NCBI RefSeq assembly: GCF_900496995.4
Contig: NC_044009.1
Coordinates: forward strand, 13,114,001-13,178,000
Direction of reading: 5' to 3'
DNA from: Aquila chrysaetos chrysaetos
Taxonomy: Eukaryota > Chordata > Aves > Accipitriformes > Accipitridae
Length of the DNA: 64,000 bases
Positions within the stretch are counted from its first letter, which is position 1, and the number at the start of each line of letters is the position of its first letter. This document shows, one piece after another, positions 30,301-45,300 of this stretch. The notes below the pieces were generated by a model, which did no database searches, was not told the origin of the DNA, and saw only the letters and a list, made by a program, of their open reading frames with translations. The position numbers were made by a program, and so were the translations under genes.

Positions 30301-33300
30301 CACCACGCTCTGCTCTGCAGCCTTATTTCAGTGGTTAAGGGGTTACCTGAGGGCTGGGTTTCACAAGGAGACTTATTACTGCTGGTGATGATGGATGAAG
30401 CAGGATTATAGCTCGGGAGCCAGGTCAATGTCACGCAGCTGAGAGTTAACAGGCAAACCTTGTTATTTCTGCTAAAAGCCAGGCAGCTTTGCAGAGAGAT
30501 GGGCCCACATCGATGGCACTTCTGCTGCACCGCTTGCTGGACCATGGTGCAGGGATGCACCAGTAGCACCCCTCCGATGAACCCACACACATACCCAGGG
30601 ATGCTGGCTGGTGTGAGAAGGGCTGGGTGACACTCGGGGCTCTTGCTTTTGGAGCTACGGTGCCTCTCACAGACGTGCTAGCAGGTGGCTGGGGATCCTG
30701 CGGGGATGGACATTCCCCACACCGGCGTTTGCTGTCGCTTCCTATGCCTGTTTCTGCTGGCACACGGTGCTGTGCTATGCTGCTTTGATTTCTTTCGGGT
30801 TTAGATAGCTGTGTTATTGAAAGAGATAAGAGGGAATTGCAAATAAGGCCAGTAAAACATTAATATAATATTGATTCCCTGCATTTCCTGTCTATGCTGT
30901 ACAGCATTGTGTTTGCATATTCTACAGAAAATGATGCTTTCTTAAAAAACAAAATGGTTATTGGCACTATTTGTGATCTCTCTTGGAAAATACGAAATGG
31001 AAAGTGCCTTTGTATCCTCTCTTCAGCTGCTGGGACTTCTGGAGTCAGGAGACAAGGTAGCGACTTAAAACCTTTAGAGTTCTTCAAAGTGCCTTAAATT
31101 GTCTTAACTGTACCTATAAAAACCATGACTTCGATCCTTGGACTTTGGCCCAATATGCCTCTGGGAAATGAGGCGGCAGCGAGAGGAGATGCTTTGCGTT
31201 TTCTGTATGTGCCTGGGTGTCTCTATATTCCCTTTGCCCTGTAACCATCCTTAAACCATTATACCTTACACCTTGATACCATCAATCAGTGCTTTGCAGG
31301 CTGTAGTCAGCTCATCACTTGAATTTCCTGGACTCAATAGTAGTAAGAAAAGATTAACATTAAAATTAACAACAAAGGGAAACCTCTGCCTGTCAGGAGG
31401 AGCAGCTTTGCGAGACAGGCGGCTGCACCGCTACTGCAAAATTTTGCGGTGTGTTAGGATTATGTGTGTCTTCCCTGACCCCAAAGTGCACTCAGTAATG
31501 ATTGCGTGTGATTTGAACTCAAGCGCCTCTTTTAGAAAAATGCTTAGTCTTGCTTTAAAGACTAATTGAAGGCTACCATGTCTCTGGGAAAATCCTCCTA
31601 AATATTTAGAGCATGTTGTGTTATAAATCCCTGACAATAAAGTAAAACGTTCCTCCTCCCTTTCAGAGCATCTCTGAGATGGAGAGCACTCGAGGCTTCC
31701 TGTACATTAAAAGAAAAGCGTATGAGCAGTGAAAAATAAATTACTTCCACCGTGTAGTTTCATGTACTGCTCCCATACATGCCAGCCCTATTCCTATAGA
31801 AACTGGTGGCGTATGGGTTTGATAGGCTGTGTTATCCAGTCAGGAAGCCACTTGGCTTTGAGAAATTGAATTGCATTTATTAATTCTGAAATGCTGTTGA
31901 ATTAAACAGCTGCTAAGCACCGACACTGTAATCTCATATTTGTAATGACTCTGGAGGTTGCTGGGTAATGAAAATATAAATGCTGTGACCTGGAAAGAAA
32001 TTAGAGACCTCATAATCACTAAAAATGGGGTTGGCATCCTTCGTGTTTTCAAAGGGCTGGAAATCAAGATCGGGTCATTACAGAGTTGAGGGAGGTCTTG
32101 GAAACCTGCGGGTGGAAATCCGGAGTTACTTCTCTGTGCTGGCAAGTTCATTCTGCCTCCCTAACTGGCTGTAAAGTCTGGTTCCATTGATATTAGCGGG
32201 TATGTTTGGTGGAGGTTTTGGCCCCAATGCGATGGTTGTGATGGCAGCCCTTGCCAGCACAGACTCTGCACCGAGCGAGGACTGAAACATCGCTGGGCGG
32301 CAGTGGGTTCGGGGCATTAAAAACTGCTTATAGGGAATATGCAGTGTGTTTCGACTTGGTCAAATAGCTAAATACCTTTTTCTCTTCTAAAGGATGATCA
32401 TGGCTAGGGTTTGCTGGGCAAATTCCAGCTGTGGATAGGTGAGTACCAGGGAATCCCGAGCCCAGGGTGCCATTGCTCTGCTGTTGCGCTGCTGCAGATG
32501 CTGCCGAGCTCACTGCTTTTAATCAGCAAAACCAGTAATGAACCCACTTAATGGTTTCAGTCCCTTGTCTCTGCGCTTCTACAACTTGAGCTTTTGAGGA
32601 TTTAAGACCACAGCCTGACACCTCAGGAGATCATCCCAGCACGGCTCTGCGCCTGGAAACAGGCAGCAGCCTGGGTGAAAACCTCCGGCAGCACAGGATT
32701 TCAGCCAAGGGTGGGATGCGATTCCCTCTGGGCTTCGCTGTATCCGTTAGGTAACATTTGTTGGGGAAACAGCAGCGCTCTGTGTGGGTGAGCTGCAGAG
32801 AAGTGCCATCTCTCCACGTTATTCAGCTGGAAGGAAAGAAAACCGCATTGAGAAACCTCTGTGAAAAAGGAAAATAAATTGTTCCTGGGCTGCTCATGTG
32901 GCTCAGCAACGGATTTTAGTCTGGAAACTGTATATTGAAAGTATTTAGTCAAGCTGCTGTTCTTTGCAGCCTGCAATGAATGCACCAACAAGACAGTGTG
33001 GCTGTTTATTTTGGTTTTCTCCCTAACGAATTTTTATATTTGTTTATTGTGTGCTTCTTCATAGGCATTCTATTTAAGTGAATAATATTTGCCTGGGAAC
33101 CAATTTTTTTATCTCAAAGGTAGTTCAATAAAATGGCTCATAGTCCCACATACCAGAATAATCCGCGTTTAACACACACAAACCCGCTGAAACCTGAACT
33201 GACAGGATCGAAGCGCGTTGTCTCCAAACCAACACCGGGCACTTTTAACCTTGGTGTGAGTTTCCCTGTTCTTATTATAGCCTCAATCAAGTGAAAGAGC

Positions 33301-36300
33301 CAAAGGAAAAAATAGTCTGGGGGAGGGGGGAGAAGAACGCGTTTGCCTTTGGCACGTTCTTGAGATCTTGAGCGTGGTGGCCACTCGTTTCTCCCTGGCT
33401 TTCTGCAACAAGACCAGCCCGGCTCTGAAACCAAGCTGACACCTGGCCTCTTTTGGCATCCCATGCTTTGTTGATGTTTTAAAAATAACACTAAAGCACT
33501 GGTCTAACACTGGGTTAAGGCGTCAGGATGACGATGCTGGAAACCACTGTCCTCCCCTGGTAGGCAGGAGAGAGGCGGCTGGTCCCCTGGAAGCTGCTGC
33601 CAACCACATGGACTGTTTGCAAAAGATGGGCGCGGAGAATTAAAAGGGCATCCCTGGTTCTGTTCATCTAGGTCAGTAAGCAGGTATTTGATGGTGGTAG
33701 CGGTCACGCTCGATCTGAACTAGGAGTGGGTGAAGCTAGTGAAGTCAGGGTTGTACCATCCCAAATCTCCAGTGCGTGTCTAAAACCTGTGTTTTTCCTC
33801 CATTAATTTAATCAAGGCAGATTATTTTTAAAAAGACCCCGCAATTCATTAAGGGTATAATTATCTTTATAACTAGCTGCTCCTGGCAGATTTTTCCCTC
33901 TCCTGATTTGCAGTCAGCCAGCAGTTGGTTTTCAGCATGCCTGGGTTTTGATTCCCATTCTCCTTCCCTCCCCGCCTTTCTCAGCTGGTTTTGATTTTAT
34001 TTTACTTACTAAATGATTTTTTTGGGGGAAAGAAAAGTATTTGTCATTCTGTCTTATGCAGAATCATGTTTAGGGACATGTAAGATAAGTCCCGTTCCTG
34101 CACATGTGCTTGGCAGCCGCTAATGAGTAACAAGGACATACCGTAACTGGTGCTGATACATCTGGGAAACCGAGACACGGAGAGAAACTGGACCAGGGTC
34201 CTGGCTCTCTGAACAGCCTATTTCAGTGTATTTAAGAGTTAATATTATTTGACAGCAATACTATGTGGCAAAAAGCGAACCCCTTGTGACCCAGCTAACC
34301 ACGACTGTCCTGCACTGGGCAATGTGTTGCAAAGTACCAGCATTTATTTTGCATTTTAATTGTAATCAGATATTCTGCATCTTACAGGAGCCATTATGTG
34401 GAAACCTGTATCGGAACGATGTTAAATGATCCTTCGTTTGGGGAGGGCTCAGCTGTTACATTGTAGGTGCAGGAAAGGTGCTTTCTGAGGTGCTCTATAA
34501 AATACTGAACTTGGAAGAGGAATAACATTGTGCAGCGGTATCTCTGCTATCCAGGCATCTCCTGAGCACGGCAGGGATCCAGCTAGAGGGGCTGGGGAAA
34601 CTCTTTTCTGTGGGCTGGTTGAGGCAATCACTTGATACTTTTGTGAGTCCCTGTATTTTGCAGTAATTTAGTGCTTTGGAAGCCTTACACCATCCCAAAG
34701 CACTTCCATGTTTCTTAAATCCCTCAAATCTTCAGAAAACTAATCACTTTCATATTTAGGAGAACTGGAGCTGTCCTTTCCACGCAGAACCTAAATGCCT
34801 TTAAGCTGATTTATTAACTCAGTGTAGAAAAGTGGAACTTCATCCAGTGGGACCCTGCTCCTGGAACGGTTATTCCCCTTCATTTTATTACAGAAAGCAA
34901 AATAGGTTGCCTTTTTTTTTTTTTTAATCCAGTCAGCGCTAAGGAGATATTTTGCATACAGCTGAACATAATCATGAAACCCAAAAGGGTATCTGAAGTT
35001 TTAATTTTGGCATCCTGTTGTGCCTGCGAAGAAATGTAGTGATTTATCCATTGAGCTGATGCTTTGATGATTTGTAGTCATTTTTGCTAGAATGGGGGTG
35101 TTTGAGTTTTTGCTATCATTTTATAGTTAATCTCAAGCATTACAAGAGGGCACAAAATAAACTGCCTAAAAATAACTGCCAGTGAATTATTTGTTGAAGT
35201 TGAGGTCAGAGCCAGCTGCCTGAAAGCAATGCCTGTTCTGGGGATTTTTTTTAATTTTTTTTAAATTATTTTTTAAAGCAAGTGCCTTATTAAGCTGACG
35301 AGGCAGGACACTTCCAGCCAGCGGATTTGATGGTATTTTGTTCATTGGTGGTCGGGGTTCCTGTTCAGGCCGGGTTGTGAGTTGGGGGGGTAGCAGGGGC
35401 AGGGTAGCACGGGTCACCCGTGGGTGGGGGGGATGGCGAGGCAGGAGCTCTGCCGTGCCGATGCCGGGCAGGAGGTGGGCAGCGTTATCGGCAGAGGTAG
35501 GCAGGTGAAATCCTGCCTGGGCAGGCTCAAGGCCATAGTGGCTTTCATTTCGGTCTCCCAAATTGTTTTCCTCCCTGGAAGAGCTGCCACCCTGGGTGCG
35601 GGGGACCCCTTCTCTGGCCGGGGGATCCCTCCAATGCCCGGGGAGAAGCGTGGGCATCTCTGAAAGGCGCTTCAGGCCGGGTCCCTTGTCCCGTGGGAAA
35701 GCGGCTGCTGTGGCAGACAGGGCAGGCGCAGGTCCCCGGAGGGACGGGCAGGGAAATCTCCATTATTATGTGGATCCTTTGGCAGGCAGCGAGAGCCAGG
35801 ACGCAGCAAGGAGGTATCACGCTGGGAAGAGAGAGGTGAGAGCAAAGGACTTCTGACCCATGTACTGGCCAGCTTCGTTAGCCCACCGCTCAAAAAGCAG
35901 CTCTAATTAGGGACCTAGCTACGGGGCTGATTGCTGGCTCCAGCGAGCGGGGACTGGAGCTGCTCCGCCCGCCTCTCGCCGCGGCCGGGGGAAAGCAATC
36001 GCAGCGCTCGGGCGCAACACGCTTTGATAAAAACATGGTGCCCGGTATTGCTTCAGAGCGAGTCACAGACAATGTGTTTATCGAAAAACCATCTGGCTGC
36101 CTCAAAAATAGGTAGGGATGTAGTCAGTGGTAGCATTTTGGTGCTGCATGTCCTGTTTGCAGGTATGATGAGCGGACCGGGAGACACAGCGTGCCGGTAC
36201 GGGGCTCCTGCGGTCACTGGGCTGGCACTTGTGCCGAGAGCCGTGTCCGGCTGCTGGTGTGCAGCTGAGCTGGAGCCGATGCTTATTCATGATCCGCTTG

Positions 36301-39300
36301 TTTCCGTTCGACCTTCTCCTGTTACTGCCTTTTACCGTAAGTAAGTCTTCATGCCCAGTGACGTTTATCCCCAGAAGTGTTTCTGGAGCATCATGGCGCT
36401 GCCTCCAGCCTGATTTTTGTGAGGCGCAGCCCTCGCGCTGGCTCCGCTCCTCCGCTCATCCGGGCCACGGCCCCCCAGAAATGGGACTGCTGGGGATGCT
36501 CCTCTGGAAGCAGCGGTGGGACGGTGCTGGCAGGACCGCAGCACGCTCTTCAGACCCACCACGTGTTGTGCTTCATCCTTGAAGATGTGGAAGCCTTTGG
36601 CCTCTTTGGAGGGCATCTGCCGCCCAAGCTTTCCATGTGGCCAGGTCCCTAACAGGGGACCGTCCCCAGCCTGGCCGAGCAGGGGCTGACTTTCTACCCA
36701 TTCTGCATTCGGGTATCCGCTGTCTCCTAAGCCAGCAAGGTTTTACACTGACCCTCGCCGCAGCTTATGCCCCTGGCATGGCACCTCCCACCACGGTGGT
36801 CTTGTTTTGCTTTAATGGGTTTCAGGGTTTAATGGAATTAGCCGACAAGTATTTATTCGGGGTCGGGGGAGGCTGTTTCGTGAGCAAGCCCAGGTGGAGG
36901 GGGATGCAGCGCACAGGCCTGGAGAGCCCGAGGGGAAGGCTGTGGCGATGCTCTGCCCCGGCACTGTGGTGCCTGCAGCTCGCTCCCCAAAGCAGCATGA
37001 GCAAAGCCACAACCATGCACATGTTTTTCAGGGGAATATCCAATTTCCTAAAATTGAGCGTTCCTAGCCCTGTCTCTTTTCATTTAACATCTTTTCCCTG
37101 CCGCAAGGCTTTTTTTTTCCTCCCAGCTGGAGTGACTTCTCTCCCATCCAAGTTTCCCAAGTCCTCCAGTCCTTTAAAAGCTTTTGTGGCTTCACGGCAG
37201 TGAAGCTGTCAGACAAGTAAAATACGGGGTGAGCCCTCCATCTGCAGACCTCACTGGGGAGCTCCGGCCATGCTTTGTAACCACATCTATGCCATGCTTA
37301 CAGACCACTCTGTTCAGGTAGGACCTGGGTAGTTTCCTTCTGCTGCTCCATCTGCAGCCCCCCAGGGTGGAGGGGAGGCAGGGAGGCGGGGATTCTCCTT
37401 CTCTTCTCTAAAGCAAGCGGTGGCAGCATGTCCAAGACATGGCAGATGTTCCCCCCCACCTCCCAGCATCTGCTCTGCCTCCAAAATCCTCGCTGCGCGG
37501 TGACTCAGCAGCGTGTTGAAAAATCCCCGCTCCCTTTCAGCACGTGAAAACCCCCGAATCCCATGAATTCCCTCTTAATTTACATCCTGAATGGCTACGT
37601 TGGGAAGGAAAATCCTGCAGATTAAGGGACAGTGTCACAACACACCAAGCGAACAAGCGTGCAGCAGGCAGGGGAGGCAGAGGCTGCCTGGTTTTGGGAC
37701 CCGAGGACACTCCAGAAGCATCAGAGTGGGTTTGGGACAGAGCGGCTCTCTGAATTAATGCTGCTGCGATGAGAAATGCCCTTCTCACATTAAAGAAGAT
37801 GGTGGGTGACTGCTTTGGGTGGCCAGTGGGTCCCTCCTTGTCCTGACATCCCCAAGCCTGACTCCAGCTGTGTGCCTGTGGGTTGCCAGTGTGGGGGACA
37901 GGCTCTTCCCATGGGCTCACCTGCTGCCTGCCAAGCAGCTGCATCCCTATGGTGATCGGGAATTAGGAGCATCTCTGCGAGGACTTTGAACACCTCCATG
38001 TATTTTTGAGGTCCCTAAACTGGATGCGGGGAGCCTGGTGCTTTGCTGTGGCAAAAGCAGCAGCTCATCCAATCGGGCATTAATAAATGAAATTTTTGAG
38101 ATGCTTGAAGTTCGTATCATCCATTTTCCTTGGCCAAATTTATTTGGTCAGCGGTGGCAGCACAGTAGCTCTGGCAGCTGCAGGCCTGGTGGATAGGTGG
38201 CTGTGGGCTCCTTTTCTGCCTGTTAAATAACAATTATGGCTTTTCTGCATCTCCTAGTGCTTTACAGAAGATGCCAAGATGATGGTCCTTGCCTGCAGTT
38301 GAGGAAAGGGAGGTGCCTTGAGTTAAAAGCTGTTTCTTGGGGCAGGAGAGCAGCTTGAGCAGGGGGGCTGTGCCCAGGGAGGGCAGCGTGGAGACCCCTG
38401 TGCTCTCCTCCCACCCCGTTTGCTGGGCTCGGGAGGAAAAGGTGTCCTGAGCCATAACGCAACGCTCCTCTAACCTGGGCTCGGAAATCACCACGAAGGA
38501 GATGCTGAAAGCCTCCATGGACATTCCCCTGCAGCGAGCTGGTAGTGAGAGGGAAAGATGCTGGAGATGAAATATTGCCAAGCTTGGAAGGGAGGAGGGG
38601 ACCAGAGGAGCTGCCTGGGGAGAAGTTGGGCTCAGCCTTCACGGGAAGGGATGGGGATGGGGATGGGATGGGATGGGATGGGATGGGATGGGATGGGATG
38701 GGATGGGATGGGATGGGATGGGATGATCCTGTGCTGGTGGTGGGGCTCGGTCAGTTCTGCTTGAGATGGGGTGGGTCTCTGTCTCCCCTACAGTTGCCTG
38801 CAGGGTTTGGCCACCTCCATCCACCTCGCCGTTCCCAAGCCACCGCACAGCCCCGACAGCCCCAGGAGCCGGTGCCGGACCCCAGCAGCTTGGGGTGGGT
38901 ACCAGTGGCCCTGGTCTGACCCCTCTAGGCAGGGAGGAGAGGCTTTAAAAATGCATTCCCAGTGCAAAAACAGGACAGAAATAGCTCTGCCAGGGCTCGG
39001 AGGTTTCGTTTGACCGTGGGGGTGCATCCCAGGCTGTCAGCAAGCAGAGGTGTTAGCAGATGGCTCCCTCCTTTCTGGTAGAGAAATAAATAGTGTTGAG
39101 CCAGCTACCCTGTCATTCCCCAACACCAACATCTGCATTTTTCTGTCCCCCAGCTCCAACCAAAGGGGGGTTATGCATTTGCTAAGCACCAGCTTCATTT
39201 CTTCCTGGTGAACCAAGGGAACATTTGCAAGCTCTGAAGCCTTCGCTGAGCTGGCAGCTGCCCAAAACAGCCCCGGCGGGAGGTATATTTTTAAGCAGAG

Positions 39301-42300
39301 GGTGCCAGGCCCTTCCTGGGGGTTATGGGGCTGCAGATGCTGGAAGGGGCAGTTGTGCCTTTCTTCCTGCTTCTCCCCAGCTGACGTGGGTGACTTCCCC
39401 TCTCTCTCATGTTTCCTGGTGTGAGGTTTCTTGCGCAAGACCTGAGGTTCCTGCTAGGTTATGCAGTGTTTTGGTTTTTAAGCCCTATCCAGAGCTATAC
39501 CCCCGGTGGTCTTCAGAGCCTGGTGCGAAAGGTGCTCCTCGCATGGTGAGCTACAGAGAAGGTTGGTCCCCAGCACTGGGCTTGTACCTCTGTTGGGGCT
39601 CAACCTGCTTTTTGGAGAAAACATCTGACTTTCTAATACCACCGTGGGGGCCAGAGGCCATGTACAAAGCGGCAGGCTGGAAATGCCCTCCCATGCCAAA
39701 TCTGGCTTTGTCTGGGGAGTACAAAATCAGGCTTAGGAGAAGGTGTGGATAGGTACAGGCAGGAGATCCCCAGGGCAGGTTTGCAGCAACACCGCCAGTT
39801 CCCATGTTGGCAGTTTGCAGGCGCCAGCCGGCGCCCAGCCCAGCCCTTTACATGCCACCACTGTTCGGTGCAGTGGGTTTATTTTTAGTCCTGTGAGCAC
39901 TTGCTCCGTCCCCTGCAAAACCATCTGCTGCCTCTAGCAGGGCTGGTTTGTTGGCTTTGAGTCAACAAAGCAAAGCCCCCCCCCCCCTAGTTTTCAATTT
40001 TTTCGCTGCAAACCAGGATGTTTTTCACGCTCATCTCCTGCCTCTTGCCCCCATGTCCCCTGCCTGCCCTGCCACGAGTGTTTTGGATGAGAAGTTTTGG
40101 GCTGGGTCTGATCCTTCCCTTGGCTTCATGCTTCAATCTGGGCAGAGCACCGGGATGCTGGGAGGGGAGTCGCTCCGACGTGACCCAAGGATGCTCCCAA
40201 GGGTGCTCAAGCCCCTTCGTGGGAGGTACCAGATCTCACCAGGCTTAAGATGAAAACTGGCGCTTAATTATGTTGAGTTACTAGTTAGCAATAGACATGG
40301 CGGCTCTACTGAGTGAAAGTGAAGATGCTGAGAAATGCATTTGGTGAGGACTGGCTCAGCTGGTCTGTTTGTAAATGTGGGTCCCAACACAAAGGGAAGG
40401 TTGAAAAGCAAAATGAAGCAGCCTGAGGCTAATGAACATGCGCTCCCCATGCACAGAGCAGCTTTCAAGGCTTCCCAGGGCTGTGCCTGCAAAACCCGCA
40501 CTCAGAACCTGCTCTCCCAGAGCCATGCGGTACTTCTGGCAGGGACACGGGGCTGTGGTCCCCACTGGAGGTTTTTGTCACCAGGGCGAGTGGCCTGGCA
40601 GGGACGGCTGCGAGTCCAAGGTGGCTGGGGGATGTTGGCAACGAGAGAGTGGGACAAAATCAGGTTTGGGTTTAGCCACAAGCAACCATCTCCTTCCCAA
40701 CATCGTTCCCAGCTGGTGAGTACCCGGTTTGGCAGCATGCAGCACATCTGTCCAGCTGGGTTTTACCTGGTTTATTCTCTCAGGTTTGTACCAGCCGGGG
40801 CACAATTCGTCCCACTGGATGGGGACATGGCAAAGGCAGGGCTGAAGGCACGCTCAGCATATGAACTCCAGATTTCCAGCTCTTGTTGGGTTTTATTTTG
40901 CAACCAGGTCCAAACCATGAGGCTTGTTCGCAATAAAACAGGGCAAACAACCACACTGAAAAGGAGGGGAAAACAAACTGTTTTCATCTGGGGCTTGTTG
41001 AGAGAGCTAATCATTTCACAAGGCAGGGGGTCACAGCACTGGGAGAAGCCCAGGAGAAGATATTAGGATGTTGTTCTCTGAGCCCAGAGCTTTGCTGGTG
41101 CTTGGGTTTAGCTCATTGCCAGCCCTGCTGTGAGTGTCACTTTGCAATTATCTGCGATCTTTTGGGGTTTAATGAGACCCTAAGACTCTAAGCTTTTAGA
41201 TGAATAACTGGCTATTTTCTGCTCTCTGCTATGAAGCCCTGAATGGTTTCCACCAAAAAAAAACCCTGCTGGTCCAGCCGTAGCAGGATGGTCTGGTGAC
41301 TACTCTGCATGCATAGTCAAATAGTTTCATCCTTCATCCAGCACCATCAAGGGGTGTCGTGGGCTTGGGGGGTCAAGCTCCCCTGTTTTCTGAATAGCAG
41401 TGAGCTACAGGCGTGCTCTGTGGGGATGGCAGCCCCTCCAACAGCACCCAGTGGGTGCCACTGAAAGCGTTCACAAATTAGGGTGTCTCCAGTTCCCATC
41501 CTGATGGCCCTCAAGGGCTTCCTTCTTGGATGAGACTGCAAACGGAGGGTACAGTCCAGGCGCTGGGTGAGGAGTCTTCATCTGCAGGAGCCACGTGGCC
41601 GATGGCTTGGGGCTGCCCTGGCTGCGCCTTGAGAAACCCAGCAAGTCCAGAAGGACACAGCGTGTTAGTCCACCTTGGCGGGATCTCCCCAAAAATGAGA
41701 CTGCCTTACTTGGGACTTGCTGCCCCAAACTCTCCATATATTCCCAGCGCGCTCGCATCGTGGGCAGCATCCGGAGGTCGAATGGCAGAGGTGGCGAGGC
41801 TTGCAAAAAATGCTGACAGGCTCCGTTGTGATGCCTGGGAACTGGGTCCATCAGCGCTGGCATCGCTTTGACCTCCTGTGCCACGCCAGTCTGAAATGCT
41901 TATCTGTTCTCAGGCTCTGCGGTCCTCCCTGCCTCTGCTTCCCCCTGGGGTTGGCTGCACATCCCAGCAGGATGAGCCCAAGAAGTCCCAGAAAACTGGG
42001 GAGAAAATGGCTGGAGACCAAAGAATTATGCAAGAGGGGATAGCGATGTGAAATGCAAAACTTTTCTTGCAGGGAAAGCTCAGCGCTTTCTGCTGGTGAA
42101 CCGTCACTGTGGCAAGTGTGTGGGCTCTGCAGGGGTGGCGGGAGGAAAAGGAGGAGGTGGTGTCCACCAAGTTGTTTTCTGGAGCTGCGAGCCCAGAGCT
42201 TTTGGCCCAGACTCCAGCTATAAGAAGTGCAACAGAAGAAAGTCCAGTTATTTTCCCAAATTTTTTGTAACAATTCAGGGCCAACACTGTTTTTCTGCTG

Positions 42301-45300
42301 AAATACATGAGCAATTTGGGTTTATTTGCAGCTAACCCTCAGTAAGCTGAACCCCGGTAGACGTTTGCTGGGACTCTCCGGGACATCAATCTCAGAGCAA
42401 TCAAGAGGACCTGGGATGCCTGAAAAAGCCTTCCCTCCAATCACTTCCTCACTGCTGCTCTCCACATGTTCTCTGTGAGAAGGCAAATTAAGGATCCTTA
42501 AAGTTATGTCTTTTAACAGGCAATCAGTGCTCCTCTTGGCAGGGAAGGGCGTTCATCAACAGTCATGCAGGTCCCCACGCTGAGATAAACACCACGTTGG
42601 ATGGTGCCTCCTTCCAGCAGAAAGACAGCTTTGCACACAGAAGGCAGCGTGCACACATGCTGCAAGGATGAATTTTGGACAGCTCGCGGTGGTATCACCT
42701 ATATGGATGCACAGGCAGGGGAGACAGGAGAAGACGGAGATAACCCCCTGTTCCGTGTCTAGGCGGCACCTAAAGACCAAGCAGGGCTTTGGAGGTACGG
42801 CATGGCGCCAGTGTGATGTTCCCAGAGGATGACTGCATTCCTGCAGTTCCCGGTGCCATTTTTCCCAAGGGAGTGGGAGCACCAGGGGCACGCAAGAAGG
42901 GAGCACTCTTGGAGGAAGCTCAGCCTTGGTATAGTCGGGTTTTGGAGCTCATTTATTCAGTAGCTCCTTATAGCCTTCACAAATGGATGCTGCTAAGTAC
43001 AGAGATGTGACCGCTCCAGAGCTCGGTTATTTACAGCTCACTGCAGCTGACTTGCGCCGCCTCCGTCAGCAGGACGGGGCGGGGGGGGGGGAAGGGAAAG
43101 GAAAACCTTCTGAAACAAAAGCCAGGAGATATAAAAATCCCTCCCTGCTTTTTTCCCCATTGTTACAAACCCTGAGCCCGTCCCAGCCTCATGTGTCAAT
43201 AAACGTGAGTTTGGGGGAAATATGGGAAGCAGCAGAGAAATATCTGTGGGTTTAGGTGAGGACTGTGTGGAAATGTGGCAGGAGCTTCTCCTCGCTTTGA
43301 CCTTAAAATGTGCATTTAAAGCTCAAGCCAGTTCTCCCTGGCCAGCTGAAAACAAAAGAGCTTTTCGGCCTCGCTGTGCCCAGCTCCATCCTCACAGCAT
43401 TTACACAACAGGCTCTGTTGAGCCTTGCTCCTCTTGGATGCTCTTTGCCTCTGATGCATAAAACAAAAGAACCCTTCACAATGTTAAAAATTCAAATGTC
43501 CTCATGAAATGTCTCAGTCACTGGCTGATGGGTCTGGTTTCCCCAGTCCCCCAAGGAAAAGGATTTGCAGTTGGCATCTGCAGTGTTCGCTGCTGCCGAA
43601 GGCAAGTCCTCGTGGGGAAGGCAGAGCTCCTGGAGAACATTGCAAAGAGCTGCCAGGGAGGGGAAGAAAGGTGGTGATGTGCCTGCATAGGACCTTCAGA
43701 GCTGAGACAAGAGGCAGGAACAAAGTGCAAGCATACAAGTCAGACGCTCAGGGATGACGAAGCCCATGCGCTGGCTCTCTCCTGGCTGCCCCCACCCGTA
43801 CGCAGCCCACGGCCATGGCCAACCCAGCAGTGGCTTTTGAGCCGCTTTGATTGGCAAGTGCTTGAAGCTCCCTGGGGTTTTGTTTTCACTTGGTTTGGGT
43901 TAGTTTTTTTTCTTTTAATAGTGGGGCTCATTTTCATGCTGACTACCAGATATGTGTGGCTTGCAGCTACTCGAGCAGGTGTTGCAGCCAGTTTGCAGTT
44001 CTGAGTTGCTTCGTCCCCATGGTTTATTTAGTGTTTCTCCACCCAAGGTGGACCTCCCTGTTAAGGTGTTTTCCTCTAGGTCTGTTCTGCAGGAGCAGCT
44101 GTGTGGTCATCAGGAAATGTTTGGGCATCTCTAAGGATCGCTGGTTTTGTGGTACAAGTGATGACTTCTGTCTAGGCTCATCCATGCTAATTGGGAGTGG
44201 GGAGGAGTGAAGCCAGGTGAAGTTAACTTCTGCTTCTCTTTCTTCTTGTGCTGTATTGCTGTTGAATTTCTTAAAGCAGCTTTGTCTTCCTCAGTTTCTC
44301 TCCATCCTTTGCGTGCCTCACTCATTTCTGCCTGGCTCTGTTTCCTGCTTTGCTCCTCAATCCCCTCAGCTGGCTACTTTTTAATCTGTTTGCCTCTCCT
44401 GCTCTCCTTTCTCCCCTTATGCAGCTCTCTCCTGCTCCACGCTCGATGCATTTGCCGGCGGCATTTTCTCTGCAAGTTGTTTGTCCGGCCACGTGATGGG
44501 CATAATGTTTGCAAGGTGCTTGTCCTTCACAGTCCGGTGCACAGTCTTCACCGAGGGGTGACCCCTCGGGGTGACACCTCAACCTCCCTTTGATGCTGGT
44601 GCTCACTCAGCCGTGTCACTTGTTCACTTGATTCATCCATATTGGAAGGGATGGGAAGGGAGAAAAGCCTCCCAGCCATCAATCATCCTTGAGCCTGCCC
44701 AGACTGAGATTTGCAGTCCAGCTCTCGTGAAAATATTGCACCTCCCGCCCTCCTCCTCCTCGCTCAGCACTTTGCTTCAGCATCCCGAACCTTCCCATAT
44801 CAGAGCAGGGCTTGTCTCTGGCTGAGGTCGTGTTGTGCAGGTGCTGTAGGCAGAGCCTCTGGGTGGTATCAGTTGGGGAGAGCTTTAGATTATGATAAAC
44901 TCAGTTTTATTATGGCAGCAGTGAGGGTTTAGCGCTCCTTAACTTCCCTCCCTTGGCTTGATAACTCACGTTGTGTTATCTTGAGCCGGACTGAAGCTGC
45001 TGCTGCAGTGGGAGGCAGCATGGAAGCCCTTCAGCCATCCAGAAACCTCGCCCAGAGGTCTGGGGGCCCCTCACCACCCAAATCCCCCAGCAGGTCTGGA
45101 GTTCCTACCCATTGCCATAGGATGCTGGTACCTAAGCGCTCTGAGGATTTGGGGGCTGCAGAGGGACCACTCAAGGAAGGCATCCCCTGGTCAGGAGCCA
45201 CTGGCAATGTGCCATGACTTTCATATGCAGTCTGCTAAATAAGTAGCTAAATTCTGTTTTATTAAAAAATAAGATAAAAATAAAAATAAAGCCCTACTCT

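Noticed and set aside
36637-37203. 188-codon plus-strand frame in RAMP1 intron 1
   Set aside because: Not protein-like in sequence, no consistent splice or start context, and several overlapping frames of similar length nearby in GC-rich intron.
38545-38919. Open frame with GWDGM repeats
   Set aside because: It is the translation of the (GGGAT)n microsatellite.
40335-41066. 243-codon plus-strand frame in RAMP1 intron 1
   Set aside because: The longest intronic frame, but it matches no family I know, lacks conserved-domain texture, and overlaps four other open frames on both strands. Codon-conservation analysis across birds would settle it.
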